Assembly: GCA_015832175.1 (NCBI GenBank)
Contig: WJXW01000006.1
Location: 1,178,001 to 1,242,000, forward strand
DNA: 64,000 nucleotides
Direction: 5' to 3'
From: Paraphaeosphaeria minitans
Taxonomy: Eukaryota; Ascomycota; Dothideomycetes; Pleosporales; Didymosphaeriaceae
Within the stretch, counting starts at the first letter, position 1, and each line of letters opens with the position of its first letter. Both the position numbers and the translations under genes were made by a program. Under the pieces are notes generated by a model that saw nothing but the letters and a program-made list of their open reading frames with translations, did not search any database and had not been told where the DNA came from. Positions 33,030-44,960 of this stretch are shown here, in pieces.

Positions 33030-34971
33030 GTTAGGATCAGTGGTTGCAGAGCTCCCCTCACTACCACCTCGCTGAGAGCGGCAGCAAGCTATATATGGGT
33101 CCCAGTCATGTGAGCTCATTTATCACTGCAATTTGGGGAAGTGCACAGAGCCGCGATCCGATAGTGAAGGTGCTCCACAATATGCGTGGAGCGAGCAGTA
33201 TGCGTACATACGATGTAGTGATCCGCGTCGTGTTCGAGGCTAATTAATATCGCGGTTCATGTATAGGTAGTCATGCTAACCGGATGTAAGAAGCCCAATC
33301 GATCGCCATTGGGAACAGAACTCCATTTGCCGAGAAGAAATAGCCGGATTGAGTACTTTGGAATTCCGATTCCGTGGATGGATGAAAGCTTGTGTGGTAC
33401 TACGTCATGGTTTCAAGGGTATCGTGGTATCTGGATATAGAGAGCAGGATAGGTGTGACTTCATTTCGACGGAGAAATACGGAGAAATACAGTCGCGAAA
33501 TGCAGACCCACAGCTTGCACAGGCAATGTATCGAAAGGTTCTGCGGCGTAATCAAAGGGTATACAGTACCGGGAAATAAGGGTGGGTTCTGAATAGCTTC
33601 TCCTGGGTAACAACACACTATGTAGTTTTTCACGTTTGACGAGGTATTGGACTGATGATAGCCGAAAAACCGACAGATCGAAAGGGGTGATTCTATAAAG
33701 TCATAGATACGGGGACTGGTAGTGATGGTATAGTAAGTGACGGTGTACCTATACGTAGATGTCGTGTTGCATTGACCCGTCGGAGAAATTGCAAATGTCG
33801 TGCTGCACTTTCACGGTATTGAGGCTGTCTTCCATGGTGCAATTCGACAGCATGCAGGCTGAAAGTTCTGTGAGAGCTCTGCGTTCTTACATTGGCAGTC
33901 AAAGTCGCCCAGAGCGCAGCCAGTAGAAGGCACAGTCCTGAAGAGGCAAGCCAGCTGCGAGACCAATTAGTCTGTACGCTCATTGACAGATTCCAACATG
34001 CTAGAAATCCGGGATACTTACACCACACGGCGGTATGTCGTTGATTGAAAAAAAAAACCCCCCCGTAAGTTCAGATTAGGCATGCGCTCCATTGAGAGCT
34101 ACAACACCAATACTACTCAACCATATAGACAAGACAGCTAGCAACAGTCTTCGCGGCTTTATTTCCACTGAAAAGGTGAAAAACATGCACCACCAGGACA
34201 TGGCATTGATAATTAACTACTGCATCGGACTTGGGATCAGACGGCATAAGTCCATGTTCCCAAATAACATTGCCACATACGAATTTGGAATCTCGCGAAG
34301 CATAGCGCGAACCTTAGGTACCTACCTAGGTACCCTGCGTCGATCGCGGAGCATGAACGTTTCGAGCGAGTCGCAATAGCCGGACGCAAGTAAAAGGCAT
34401 GCCTCCTATTAGTGTAACTCGTACAATCTAGGTTCGTGTCGGCTGTCAGCGGGGCACATCCATAGTCTGTTTCCATGGAAAGTTCAATATGGTTGCTCAT
34501 CTTGGATTTACTCAACGTACAATGCGTTTCAAGATTCTCAACCACTCAGGGGATCATACCTACCTCAACGACCACCGGCGTCAAAACACATCATCCCACA
34601 GCGCTGCCTATGGCACGGGCAAGGCTGCCTGAAAGACATCTGAGTGCAATTGTCGGACGACGACGATTTCGTCCGTAACGTTTGATTGTACAGGTTCAGG
34701 TACAATGCGCTGCGTAATGACCCAAGAGAGCGACGCTCATTGGTCGGCGAAGCGATGTACGACAGCTCCGTCAGTTGCAACCCGGCTCCGAGCCTCCAAC
34801 ACCTTATGGCCGTCCTCATACTCACCTGCTGGCACCTTGAATAAGAACTTAGGATCTCCCCTCGCATCACGATGAGACCTGAACACTATTCCCGCGCCTG
34901 TCGCACATGAGGCTGTGATCAGACCTATCCCTACAGCCAATTCAGCCCAAATTCGAGCATCTTCTACAATT
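33030..34971. other. Divergent spacer, SGNH esterase / AMID-like gene
   Basis: 1.9 kb without a supportable gene. A minus-strand ORF near 33693-34028 has a hydrophobic stretch but no ATG in a sensible place. A TAGGTACCTACCTAGGTACC run lies at 34315-34335. Confidence 0.45.
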
Positions 34972-36240
34972 ATGGCGTCCGAACATGGAATGGTTACAAA
35001 GAACATCGTCGTTCTTGGTGGCTCTTATGGCGGCATCTCCATCGCCCACTACTTCTTGAAGCACATCCTGCCAGCACTTCCCCAAAAGCAGGAGTACAAG
35101 GTCGTAATAGTCAGTGCAGCTTCGGAAGCAATGTGCAGGCAAGCTTGTCCTCGGGCTCTCATTTCGGATGATCTTTTCCCACAGAACAAGCTCTTCGTCA
35201 GCATACCGAAACAGTTCGAGCAGTATCACCCAGGTCAATTCGAGTTTATCCACGGTTCTGCTACGTCTGTTGATCACGAGGGACGCGTAGTCATCATCGG
35301 GTCAGCAGCCAACAGCCAGACGCAAGTACTCGCCTATCATGCTCTCGTTATCCCCACCGGCGCTTCTACGCCTTCTCCATTATTCGGTCTCAATGTCGGC
35401 GACGAGAAAAATCTGCGCGAGGCATGGGAGGAGTTTCGCAATGGACTGGAAACAGCAAAGAGCATTGTCATTGCAGGTGGAGGGCCGGCTGGAGTGGAGA
35501 CCGCAGGCGAGCTAGGCGAGCATCTCAACGGTCGTGCTGGCTTCTTTAGCTCGAGGATCGAGAACCCCAAAGTCTCAATTACAATCGTAACATCGGCGAA
35601 GCACATTCTCCCTCACCTAAGACCCTCCATCGCAAAGACCGCGGAAGACCACCTTACCAAAGTGGGCGTGACTGTCATCAAGAACAACAGAGTTGTCAGC
35701 GTGAACCCCAACAACGCTGGAGTGAGTACAGACAAAATTGCGTCTGGAGCTCTTCTCAATCTCAGTGATGGGACGAATCTCCAAGCCGACCTCTTCATTC
35801 CCGCGACTGGCTTCAGCCCCAATACCAAGTTCCTTGCCAAGGACATCCTGGACTCGTCTACCAGTCAAGTAGATACCAACCCATCCACTCTTCGCGTCGA
35901 CAAAGCCGGTCCTAGAATCTATGCCATTGGCGATGCGTCCAACTATGCCCGAGCTGCTGTGCACAGCATCATGGCCGCAGTACCCGTCCTCGGCACGAAC
36001 ATGAAACGCGATCTTCTACTTGAAGCTGGCGTACCAGAGAGTCAGATGCCTGCTGAGAAGGTGTTCAAAGAAGACAGGAGAGAAACGCAGTTGGTGCCCA
36101 TTGGGAAGGCAAAGGGCGTGGGAGCGGCAATGGGATGGCGTCTTCCTAGTTGGCTGGTGTGGCTTCTCAAAGGACGGGACTACTGGCTTTGGACAGTCGC
36201 GCCGGTATGGAGTGGAAAGCAGTGGGCAAAGGAATCTTAG
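34972..36240 (+). CDS. AIF/AMID-like FAD-dependent oxidoreductase
   Basis: This is an intronless gene of 422 residues. It shows two Rossmann motifs, VVLGGSYGGISIAHY for FAD near the N-terminus and IVIAGGGPAGVETAGEL for NAD(P)H in the middle. The second FAD motif is IYAIGDASN. This order is that of pyridine nucleotide-disulphide oxidoreductases of the AMID/AIFM2/FSP1 type, which reduce quinones with NAD(P)H in other organisms. The C-terminal LPSWLVWLLKGRDYWLW is amphipathic and could associate with membrane. The start is the ATG of MASEHGMVTKNIVV, placed directly before the FAD motif; the frame remains open 57 bases further upstream. The physiological substrate is unknown. The 3' end is followed within about 140 bases by a long minisatellite. 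Confidence 0.86.
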   Translation: MASEHGMVTKNIVVLGGSYGGISIAHYFLKHILPALPQKQEYKVVIVSAASEAMCRQACPRALISDDLFPQNKLFVSIPKQFEQYHPGQFEFIHGSATSVDHEGRVVIIGSAANSQTQVLAYHALVIPTGASTPSPLFGLNVGDEKNLREAWEEFRNGLETAKSIVIAGGGPAGVETAGELGEHLNGRAGFFSSRIENPKVSITIVTSAKHILPHLRPSIAKTAEDHLTKVGVTVIKNNRVVSVNPNNAGVSTDKIASGALLNLSDGTNLQADLFIPATGFSPNTKFLAKDILDSSTSQVDTNPSTLRVDKAGPRIYAIGDASNYARAAVHSIMAAVPVLGTNMKRDLLLEAGVPESQMPAEKVFKEDRRETQLVPIGKAKGVGAAMGWRLPSWLVWLLKGRDYWLWTVAPVWSGKQWAKES

Positions 36241-36761
36241 GTCAGTGTGTACATAGGTACCTACTGGAGCAAAGACAAATGTTGCATTGCTCCTTGTGGG
36301 GTAACCCAGTGCACTCGTGGGTTTGTCCAGACAATGTATATTAGCACACCTAGTCTGAATCAAGACGTATGGTAGAGAGGAAGAGAGCAAGAAGAGAGCA
36401 AGAAGAGAGTAAGAAGAGAGCAAGAAGAGAGCAAGAAGAGAGTAAGAAGAGAGTAAGAAGAGAGTAAGAAAAGAGTAAGAAGAGAGCAAGAAGAGAGTAA
36501 GAAAAGAGTAAGAAGAGAGCAAGAAGAGTGCAAGAAGAGTACAAGAAGAGTGCAAGAAGAGTGTAAGAAGAGTGCAAGAAGAGTGTAAGAAGAGAGCAAT
36601 CGATATAGCTAATAGCTATGACTGTTCTGGGCGAACCAGGCTCTAGGATAGGCGGCTACCTCGGCTCGTTCCGAGTACGTCACTAGCGGCGTCTGCCCTT
36701 TCCAAAAAATTATCTCGAAGCCAAGAGCTCTGCCCACCCACGCGACGCCGATTTCGCCAAA
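36241..36761. other. Spacer with minisatellite between AMID-like gene and IPI3
   Basis: 521 bases, of which about 216 are an 11-base minisatellite. The remaining 160 bases before 36762 should hold the IPI3 promoter. Confidence 0.6.
36382..36597. repeat. 11-base minisatellite (AGAGCAAGAAG), about 20 copies
   Basis: The array of AGAGCAAGAAG and AGAGTAAGAAG units has strong purine/pyrimidine strand bias. Units differ mainly by a C/T change and occasional AGTG forms towards the right end. ORFs of Leu/Ser repeats on the minus strand are artefacts of this array. Confidence 0.92.
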
Positions 36762-38482
36762 ATGCTCACCGAGCAATTCGTCGCGTCAATTTCTGCCCAG
36801 ACAAAGGCAAATACGGGAGTGACCAAAGACGCGGGTATTTTTCTGCACGAGTTCCAGCCGCTGGCCGCCCAGCGCCATGTCTTCAAGAAGAGCGCATCGG
36901 CGCAGCATGGGCTTGCCGTGAGCAGCTCGCATGTCTTTGCGGCCCAAGATGGAAAGGCCGTCGTCCATGTGTACAGCCGGGAGAAGGGAAACCAGGAGGC
37001 CATGATACCGTTTCCAGAGCGCATACACAGCATTGCGCTTGCGGCCAAAGACACGGTGCTGCTGATGGGCACTGAGAGTGGCCGAGTGTTGGCTTGGGAG
37101 GTTCGTGGACGTCCTATGTCATGTGCCTTGAGAAAATGCTGACGGCCTTGAAGATGTGCTCCGGACGCCTGGTGTCGACGTCCACCTCCCATCTCCAGCC
37201 CGTTACGTCCCTCGCCGTCGACCCCACCTCCAGCTTCTTCCTGTCCGGCTCCCCCGATGCCATGATTCACGTCTGGGCCCTTCCCGCCATCCTTTCTTTC
37301 TCGCCCGACACATCGCGCTCGCCTGTGCATACTCTTTCCACCCATCGCGGCCCGATTTCGTCTATCACATGCGGTCATAGCCCCAGCAGTGCCAACATCG
37401 CCATATCTACGTCTGAAGACAGGTCGGCTATCGTATGGGATTACCGCAATGCGCAGTTGCTCCGAACGTACTTGCTTCCCGAGCTTCCACAGGCTTTGAC
37501 CCTTGATCCCGCCGACCGTGCCTTTTATCTAGCTTACGGAGATGGCAGTCTGCAGACGTTCGACTTCTACGACGACATGCAGAAGCCCACTTCGACCGAC
37601 ACCCTCCGAGATGCAGCTTCGTCGCACCGTCCCATACAACCTTCGCCTCAGACAAGGTTCGATGCTGAATCACAGAAACTGGGTGCAGCTCTGTCTTTGA
37701 GCTTGAGCTGGGATGGGCAGACACTACTCTCGGGACACGCATCAGGCAAGATTGCTGTATGGGATGCCGCCAAGGGCAACTACGTATCGACCGTGACGAA
37801 CCTGCCTGGGCCTGTAACTAACTTGGAGTTCCTTGAGCCCATCGGGTTCCCCACTGCTTCAGAGCCAACCCTGAAAATGCAGACTGTGGTGAAGCCCAAG
37901 CAGGACAGCGCTGTATCTGGTGGCAATGCTCTGGTCCCACCAAACTACACCTTGACTATGCAACTCAATGGCCAGCTACGAAGGCCAGCTATATCCGCAA
38001 CAGAAACAGTGACTAAGAGGGCCGCTTTTGAGGAAGCTCTGGTACATCCCAGCTTTCCACAGGCTATGCTCGAAGCCAGTCTCGCTGAGCTTGCGACATG
38101 GAATGCCCCGTCGACATCAGGAGCAGGAATAGCTCCAGCTGCCGACTTCCTGTCGTTGAAGGATACCGTAGGTACAGAAGACATGCAGGGCGTGTCTAAC
38201 ACCAATGAGGTCCAAGAACTGAAGAAGCAGCTTGCCAGTCAGCAGCGTGTCCAGAAAGTCACTTTCAAACAGCTATCGGACTTGCGAGAGGAAAAAGAAT
38301 ACCTACTCAGCGAGGAACGGAAGCGCTCGCAAACTGCCCGGGGCAAGGCCAAGGCGAAGAACAATCTCGCGAACGGAAGCACCAGCGACGTGGAAATGAG
38401 CAACAACACCTCGGGCGAGTCAGAATCTTCCGATGACGACTCCTCTTCCGATGGCGAATCTGAAGCCGCTCCTTCGGAATGA
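36762..38482 (+). CDS. IPI3: Pre-rRNA-processing protein IPI3
   Basis: Two exons, 36762-37100 and 37154-38482, give 555 residues. The 53-base intron has a GCTGAC branch site and its removal creates WEMCSGRLVSTSTSHLQPVT, the expected family sequence. WD40 segments follow: VTSLAVDPTSSFFLSGSPDA, MIHVWALP, STSEDRSAIVWDY, and LSWDGQTLLSGHASGKIAVWD. The C-terminus has a coiled coil (NEVQELKKQLASQQRVQK) and a Ser/Asp/Glu-rich tail. Ipi3 is the beta-propeller subunit of the Rix1-Ipi1-Ipi3 complex, which acts on pre-60S particles during ITS2 removal and Rea1-driven remodelling in the nucleoplasm. It converges with the otubain-like gene about 2.8 kb downstream. Confidence 0.93.
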
Positions 38483-39588
38483 GGGAGTCCCGGTAAAAGG
38501 TAAAGCGTACTGTTCCTGCGGCTCGGTACGAGTTTGCCCACCCCAGACAAGTTCCCGGCAGGTCGTCCGTGCTTCAAGGTATCGACGACGTTTTGAGAGC
38601 AAAAGCGCATATGGTTGAAGGTACTCGAGCTAGATACTACCTGTGCTACCTTTGCCCTTTGGTCCATACATGTGGATAGATGCTGTACCGAAGTCGACCT
38701 GCAGGCCACCATGTTTGACGGTCTTTCCCCGGCGCTGGATCATCGAGAGCGCACAGGTCGAAGCCTTGGACTTATGTATCACAAACCCGATGCGAGACTC
38801 GCAAACGAGGCTCACGAAGCCCTAGAAGCCTCTCGTTAGTAATGCCTCTCCGCTTTGAAACCCGGGCTTCCCCTCGTCTCTATCACAAACCGCCCGCCCA
38901 GCCAGGATCCCGTCCCCAGCTCTTCTAAACATGAAATACGCCGCCAGCGCCCAAGCTTCCTCGCCTCACTCTCCAATTCCCACCATCCCAGGTGTATCCC
39001 TTGGCGACGGCCGTGTCTCGGAAGCCGCAAGCCGCAGCATACGCTTCTCTTCGTAGTTCCGATGCCTCGTACCAGCAGCGCCACGAGTGGACACGGAACA
39101 CAGGGAAAGCGGGGTAGCATGTCGTGTCGGCGCAGACAAGGTGCGACCCTTGACGAACCAGATGCCCGTCATGCGTTCAGCTCGATGGGCGCGGGCGTGA
39201 TCTGCTGAGCAGGCGTGTTGCTGCGTGGCGCAGATTGCGCCGATGCCGTGCTACGGGCGAAAGACTGGATCTTGTGGGCCACGGCGCCTGGTCGTGCAGA
39301 GGGGGAGCTTCTGCCCGTTTGATGCTAGATGGAACGAGAGGGAGGGGCGCAAGGGAGCCGGCCATGTTACGATGGGGGAGGGGCCAGCATGACCGGACCA
39401 GATCTGATCTGACCGGATCGTCTTGCGGCCCGCATCTGCAACGTACAGGCTCCGCACGGGCTGTAGATAGAACCACTTTCATAGCCGCCGAAGCCAAGCC
39501 CCTCCACTTCTCCATCGCGCGCACAGGAAAGACGGTGAACCGCCCGCGATCTCTGCGATTAGCCGTGGAAGCTTCCGTGCAGACGGAC

Positions 39589-39618
39589 GGGGGGGGGAGG
39601 GGGGAGGGGGGGGGGTGG
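39589..39618 (+). repeat. G-run cluster with quadruplex potential
   Basis: Three long G-runs separated by single A residues within 30 bases, ending in GGTGG. Confidence 0.8.
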
Positions 39619-39789
39619 CCGCCGGGCTGCGTGCATGTGGCCGGGCCTGCCCAGTGCATGCTGCGCGTGATGGCACACACGTACTTACAGTTTTCTGCCT
39701 CAACATGCTTTGTTTTTTCTTCTGCTCGTGTCCCATGTCCGTGTCCCCTGTCCCAGGTCCCCGTTTTACCGCACCGTAGCCGCCCGCTG

Positions 39790-39905
39790 TAGGTAGGTAC
39801 CTGCGCTCCGTTGCCCATGGCCACCCTGTGTAGGTAGGTAGGTGGGGTAGGTAGGTACCTAGGTAGGTAGGTAGGTAGGTTGCCCTACGTACGTACCTAG
39901 GTACT
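39790..39905. repeat. GTAG tetranucleotide array
   Basis: Interrupted runs of TAGG/GTAG with embedded GGTACC and CCTAGG palindromes. Similar arrays recur at 43301-43366 and in shorter form elsewhere in the window. Confidence 0.85.
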
Positions 39906-41308
39906 TTGGTCTTGGCTGCAGCGTCGCCCGAGTCAGTCGACGCTCGGGATGCATGCTTCACGAATTTCCAACCTTCCGTCACCCATGCGGGAACGGCCAG
40001 GAACTGGTGCAGCGTGCAGGGGTAGGTACGGTACCGTCAGCGACTTCCTGCAGTGGGTGGTGCTAGGATGAATGTACTGCTGTCAGCACCTCGGACGAAG
40101 GCCCCGCGCGCGCGCTCTGTCTCTCCCTCTCTCTCCCTCTCTCGTTCTGCCCCCAGAACGAATGGCCCAAGCGGAGTACGAGTCTGGATATGAGTACTTG
40201 CAGAGCCGCTCGGAGGTGGAGAAGCGCTGCGTCCCCGTCCCCTCAGCACTGGCAGCACGAAGGTCCACTGTACCTAGTGGCGCCAGCCTGACTATTGAGA
40301 CGTTCCAGCAGTCAGCCAGTGCACAAGAGATCGAGCTCTAAGACATGTAATCAGCGGCGCAAGATGAACGGTGTAAACTAATGGGGTACAATGCACGGTC
40401 AAAGACAAGTTGATCAGATGAGGTAGCATAGCAGGTCGATGGTATCGAGCTACTGTGGTGTGATTTTGTATTTTCTGGCAGCTCTCTAGTTCCTATCTAA
40501 ACTTTCCGCATCCGTTTCATTAGACCTGTGGCACGTACGCTGACGGTCATGTCGACAAGATTCGAGTGACAGCGCCAGCCATGCAGCGCTCACCTAATGC
40601 CTCGCCCGTGATGCTTCTTCGTTCTCTTTCGCCCATGCCTGTGATTCGATCTGGCCAGCGGTATCCGAGTCGCTGGTATGCTACCTTTCCCAAAGCCTTG
40701 AGCCTCCTGGAAATATCCGTGACTCGTGTGTTGAGTCTATGGCGCAGAGCGAATAGAACGAGTGTCCGGGAAGACTCAACTCGAGGCAGACATTGCTGAA
40801 TCTCTGAACTCCGTGATGCGATCCCTTGGTATGCTAGACTGCCATTCGCGCGCCTGTAGAGATGGAACGGCAGCTGAGTGATAAGGCTTGATAAGACCAT
40901 GAAAGACCGCGCATACCAGATATTCGTTGAAGTGTGGAGACGGCTGTGATTAAACAAAATAATGTTGATGAATGTATACCCTAGAGAGATTTTGCTAATA
41001 CGTGTATGTTCAAGTTGCCCGTGGAGGTCGATAGTCTTGGTCGTAACTTCATCATCCTCGCGGGAGGCTGCTTGCAATCTGGTGTGAAGTAAAGCAGACG
41101 TCCGCCCAGGGGTTTGCTATAGAAACAGATCCGAAATTTGGATAATAATGGTATCGTCGTTAGTCATGGTAAGATTCAGGCCATGGAGGCAGGAAACAAT
41201 GCAGGTACTGAAAACGAATAGTGCATGAACGCCGGCGCTGGTCGCTGAAATGTCGCAATGTACCTCCGGATGGTCAAGATAGAAAGACGCACCCCAAAGA
41301 AAGTCGTG

Positions 41309-43127
41309 CTACTGCGAGACGGACTTGTGTTTCCCCTTGTTGCCTGTCCGATACTCATGAGGGGACCATTCCTCAGGCTGGAAAGACGGGTTCATGAAGT
41401 GGCAGGTATTGAAATGCGAACTATGCCGGTCAGTAGACGCAGGACAAGGTAGAGTGGAGCAAACTCACTTCCGGAAAATATTTGTCTGGAATGGCAACGC
41501 ATCACCGATGCCAAATCCCGGCTCTAGTTCGTACATCGAAGGCCTGAAAGGTCCTCCCCGCTCAACTGTGATAGGTGTTCGATCTATGCTGACCGGCGGG
41601 GGCGGAGCTGAATGGAACGGAAGCGACACGGGCTGCTGTTCCATCTGCAGGCTATGATGGCTTGCCGGACTCTGGTGACTTATCGGGCTTGCGTGCAAGG
41701 GCGACATATACTCCCCAGGGACAGATACAGGTGCCACTGGAGCTGGTGGGGCAGGTGCATATGGCTGGACAGGGGTGATCTGAGGCTGCGGGGCCGGGGT
41801 CGGATCAAAATCGTACGTAGCAGGCCAACGCTGTCCGAAGCTTTGATCCATGGTCTGGAAGCGGTTGTGCGAGTACATGCCGGGAATCATAGACAGAAGA
41901 TTGGCGTCGGGTGAAGCTGCTTCGAAACTGTGGCTGTTGCTATACGCGAGAGCCACATGTATTGGCGCTTGCTGAGGAGGGGCCGGCAAATCCTCCGCCT
42001 TGTAAAGGATGTCATAGTGGCCAGGTCGGTAAAGCAGCCGGATCATGGGCAAGAGGCCGCTAAAGTTCATCGGCTGCGAGATTGCGTGGGCATTGACCTC
42101 CTCGCCGATGGATCGGTCCAGGTAAAGAATCTCAAGGCCAATGCCGGCCGGTTTAACGAGAGCTTCCGAGAGCGCAGCAACGGCCACGTCGTCAATTTCA
42201 CAGAGGGCAGCTTCGATGTTCTGAGAGCAGTAGGTCTTGACGTCGGTCTGGAGGTAGTTTTGGTACTCATCCGCGCGCGACTGGATCCAGGCACTGGCAA
42301 GGAGCTGGTTGGGTTAGTGCAGTCATCAGAGAGGTGGTCCGGGCCAGCACGCACCTTGACATATGTGATGATGGCCATCGACACGGCCATGTCGTTGAAG
42401 GCTTCGAGAAGCAGATTGGCGCCGTTGCCCACCTGCAGCGAGGCACCCAGCTTGCGGAGCAGATCGTAGGCCTCTTCGGCGAAGTCGATGTAGACATGTT
42501 CGGAAAAACCAGCCAGGTTCAGGAGGTTGTTCATGGAAATCAGGCGTGCCTCCTCCACGTCGAACTTGGCGACATCGGCGACATGCAGCAGGGCTTCAAA
42601 GTAGCCAAAGGCGATTGCTGCCAACATTGGTCAATCACGTAACGTCACGGGGTGGCGTGGGAAACTCACCTCGCCATCCGCAGTGGCCGTCGCCGCGGCA
42701 GGTGCGGAAGAAGGCATACTTTGCGGGCAGTGCCTGGGTCTTGATTCTGTAGACGGGGTCTGCATTCGCGTATTCGGTCGCGATGGCACTGCTGCTCTGG
42801 CGGTCGCCAACAAGCGGGCCCTGCAAGCAATCGTCAGCGCGGCCCCACGGGCGGTGTTGATGGAGCGCTACTGACCGTAACCTCCGGCTCGTACTCGTTG
42901 CTGAGCTTCTGGAGCTGAGCAAACTCGTCTTCGGGAGTCAGGAAGGGCGCGTCCGTCATGCTGGAGGTTTGGTTGTAGTGGAAGTGGCCCGCGTGTGGGT
43001 GTTGGTAGCGGACGGAGGCTAGCTCCGGCGGGCGGAAAGGCAGGTGCGGCGCGGCAAACGCGAGAGCTGATTCGTGGTAGCGGGCTGGGGCGTGACGGTA
43101 GGCCTGGAAACCTCCCGACATGGCCAT
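41309..43127 (-). CDS. Otubain-like deubiquitinase (peptidase C65)
   Basis: Five exons on the minus strand, 42876-43127, 42670-42820, 42355-42617, 41469-42304 and 41309-41420, join in phase to 537 residues. The catalytic Asp and Cys are in CRGDGHCGWRA (Asp about 128, Cys about 131). The helical otubain insert follows (EEAYDLLRKLGASLQVGNGA), and RPGHYDILYKAED contains the catalytic His. Otubains cleave ubiquitin chains, often Lys48-linked. The C-terminal 190 residues are Pro/Ser/His-rich and likely disordered. They end in a conserved-looking block that spans the last intron (ALPFQTNIFRNSHFNTCHF, FQPEEW); without splicing, translation stops one residue later. Linkage preference and partners are not visible. 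Confidence 0.87.
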
Positions 43128-43300
43128 CGTGGAGTACTCGGCGTGCTGTCGATGCGCTCGTCGCAGGCGGGGCGGGACGAGAGGGCAAGGGCAAGGGCAA
43201 GGGCAAGGGCTCTGAGCTGCTCTGCTCTGCTCTGCTGGCGGCGGGCGGCAGGCGGCAGGCGGCAGGCGGCGGGCGGCGAGCGACGAGCGTCCCTGGTTTC

Positions 43301-43366
43301 GTAGGTAGGTAAGTAGGTAGGTAGGTAGGTAGGTAGGTAGGTAGGTAGGTCGGTCGGTAGGTGGCA
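43301..43366. repeat. GTAG microsatellite upstream of otubain-like gene
   Basis: About fifteen GTAG units with two GTCG variants, about 170 bases upstream of the otubain-like start codon. Confidence 0.9.
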
Positions 43367-43870
43367 GGTAGCGTGACGGGCTCCAACGGCGGGCAATTGG
43401 ATGCTGGAATTCCACAGCGTCCTCGGCAACACACAGCAGTGGCTAGCTTGTCCACGAGCTCCCTCGGGGGACTCAGTCTCTTTAGTAGGTGCAGATGCCG
43501 CGGCCGACGGCTGGAGCTGTGTCGTTGTGGTACTACCCACCTTTCAGGGGCGCCCCCCTCCCCAATATATCAGGAAACACTGCGATGTCCGGACGTTTGA
43601 ATGTCTGCTGCCAGGCACGAAAAGCCCCCCGGCGCACCCAAGGGCTTCTCGGCGGCCAACGCCTTGTGCGCGTTGCACCGGCACCTTGGAGAAGCCTCGA
43701 TCAGTGCTAACGACGCCTCATGCACATCGCAGGATGGGGCTGCTGATGTGAAACCGGAAGGGGAGTGCGGAGTACAAGAGGGAGGCAACTCCAGGACCAC
43801 TCCCAAGGGCGGACGGCGCCTGCGTCCCCTCGAGCAAAAGGAAAGCACACACGGCCACGGTCACGGCCAT

Positions 43871-44172
43871 CCATCTTGACATGCCCTGGCCTGGCCTGGA
43901 AGCTGACCTGACCTGACCTGAGCATCCAGGCGTAGTCGATCACCAGGAGCTACACAACGAAGCGAGCAGTACTCGGCAGCGTCACAGACTCTTGTCCCTT
44001 TGCTGCCGGGCTCACAGAGCCCCATCTTGATATGCCCTGGCCTGGCCTGGAGGCTGACTTGACCTGACCTGAGCATCCAGGCGTGTTTGATCACCAGGAG
44101 CTACACAACGAAACGAGCAGTACTCGGCAGCGTCACTGACTCTTGTCCCTTTGCCGCCGGGCTCACAGGGCC
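43871..44172. repeat. 151-bp tandem duplication
   Basis: The copies 43871-44021 and 44022-44172 are direct neighbours. Both start CCATCTTGA(C/T)ATGCCCTGG and end near CCGGGCTCACAG(A/G)GCC. They differ at a few scattered bases, mostly transitions, so the event is recent or conserved. Each holds inner CCTGG and CTGAC mini-repeats. Confidence 0.9.
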
Positions 44173-44306
44173 AGCATGTCGAGCTCTGGTCCGAGGAAGG
44201 GGCTTCTTCGCGTGGAATATGCCATTCAGAATGCGCTTTCATTTCTACCACGCCGCTACCCGCCGCAGCAGGACGTCTCTGTGACGCGAGAGGAACATGG
44301 AATTGC

Positions 44307-44380
44307 ATGGAGGCTGTGGACATGGATGGAGGCTGTGGACATGGATGGAGGCTGTGGACATGGATGGAGGCTGTGGACAA
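44307..44380. repeat. 19-base minisatellite, four copies
   Basis: Units of TGGAGGCTGTGGACATGGA start about every 19 bases; the last copy is diverged (GACAAGATGG). Confidence 0.88.
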
Positions 44381-44765
44381 GATGGCCTCTCACAACCATC
44401 TCACACAGGCCGCACGCCTCGCCGTCTGCTGCTGGTGCTGGTGCTGGTGCTGCTGCTGTCTCTCCCCAGGCCCTGATGCATTGCGTGATTCGTTCACTGG
44501 CTGGTGGCGCCCATGGCAGCGACGCGGCAAGCAAAAGGAACACTTGACGCGCGCTCACCTCAAGGCTCACCTCACCTCACCTTCATCGCGACGCTCCACC
44601 CCACGCCGCAACCGAGCTCGGCTACGACTGAACAAGGGCATTGCGTGAGCTTGCTTGCCGGCTCGGTTGTCCTTCCGCTTCCCCGACACAACGTCAGTGC
44701 ATCAGATACGATCCCGCAAACCAGGAACTTCACATCGGAAAAGAAGGTCGTGAGTCCGTCATGAA

Positions 44766-44960
44766 AGCATCACACACACGCACAAGCACAAACTCACACA
44801 CACACACTCACACTCACACACTCACACTCACACATTCACACACTCACACTCACTCACACTCACACACACTCACACACACTCACACACACTCACACACACG
44901 CACACACACGCACACACACGCACACACACGCACACACGCACACACGCACACACGCACACA
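44766..44960. repeat. CA-rich compound microsatellite
   Basis: About 195 bases of CACACA interleaved with CTCACA and CGCACA units. The Thr/His ORF over it is an artefact. Confidence 0.93.

Larger units (their letters stand above)
38483..41308. other. Gene-free spacer between IPI3 and otubain-like gene
   Basis: This 2.8-kb convergent spacer has no recognisable gene. It holds a very G-rich tract (39589-39618) and GTAG tetranucleotide arrays with TACCTAGG palindromes (39790-39905). A CTCT-rich stretch lies near 40120-40145. Long ORFs over the GC-rich part on both strands show no domain. Confidence 0.5.

Noticed and set aside
36350..36599. Leu/Ser/Phe-rich ORFs in three minus-strand frames
   Set aside because: They are translations of the 11-base minisatellite; all three frames are open for the same reason.
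40547..41077. 176-codon minus-strand ORF between IPI3 and the otubain-like gene
   Set aside because: No domain, no ATG in good context, and no conserved-looking motif.
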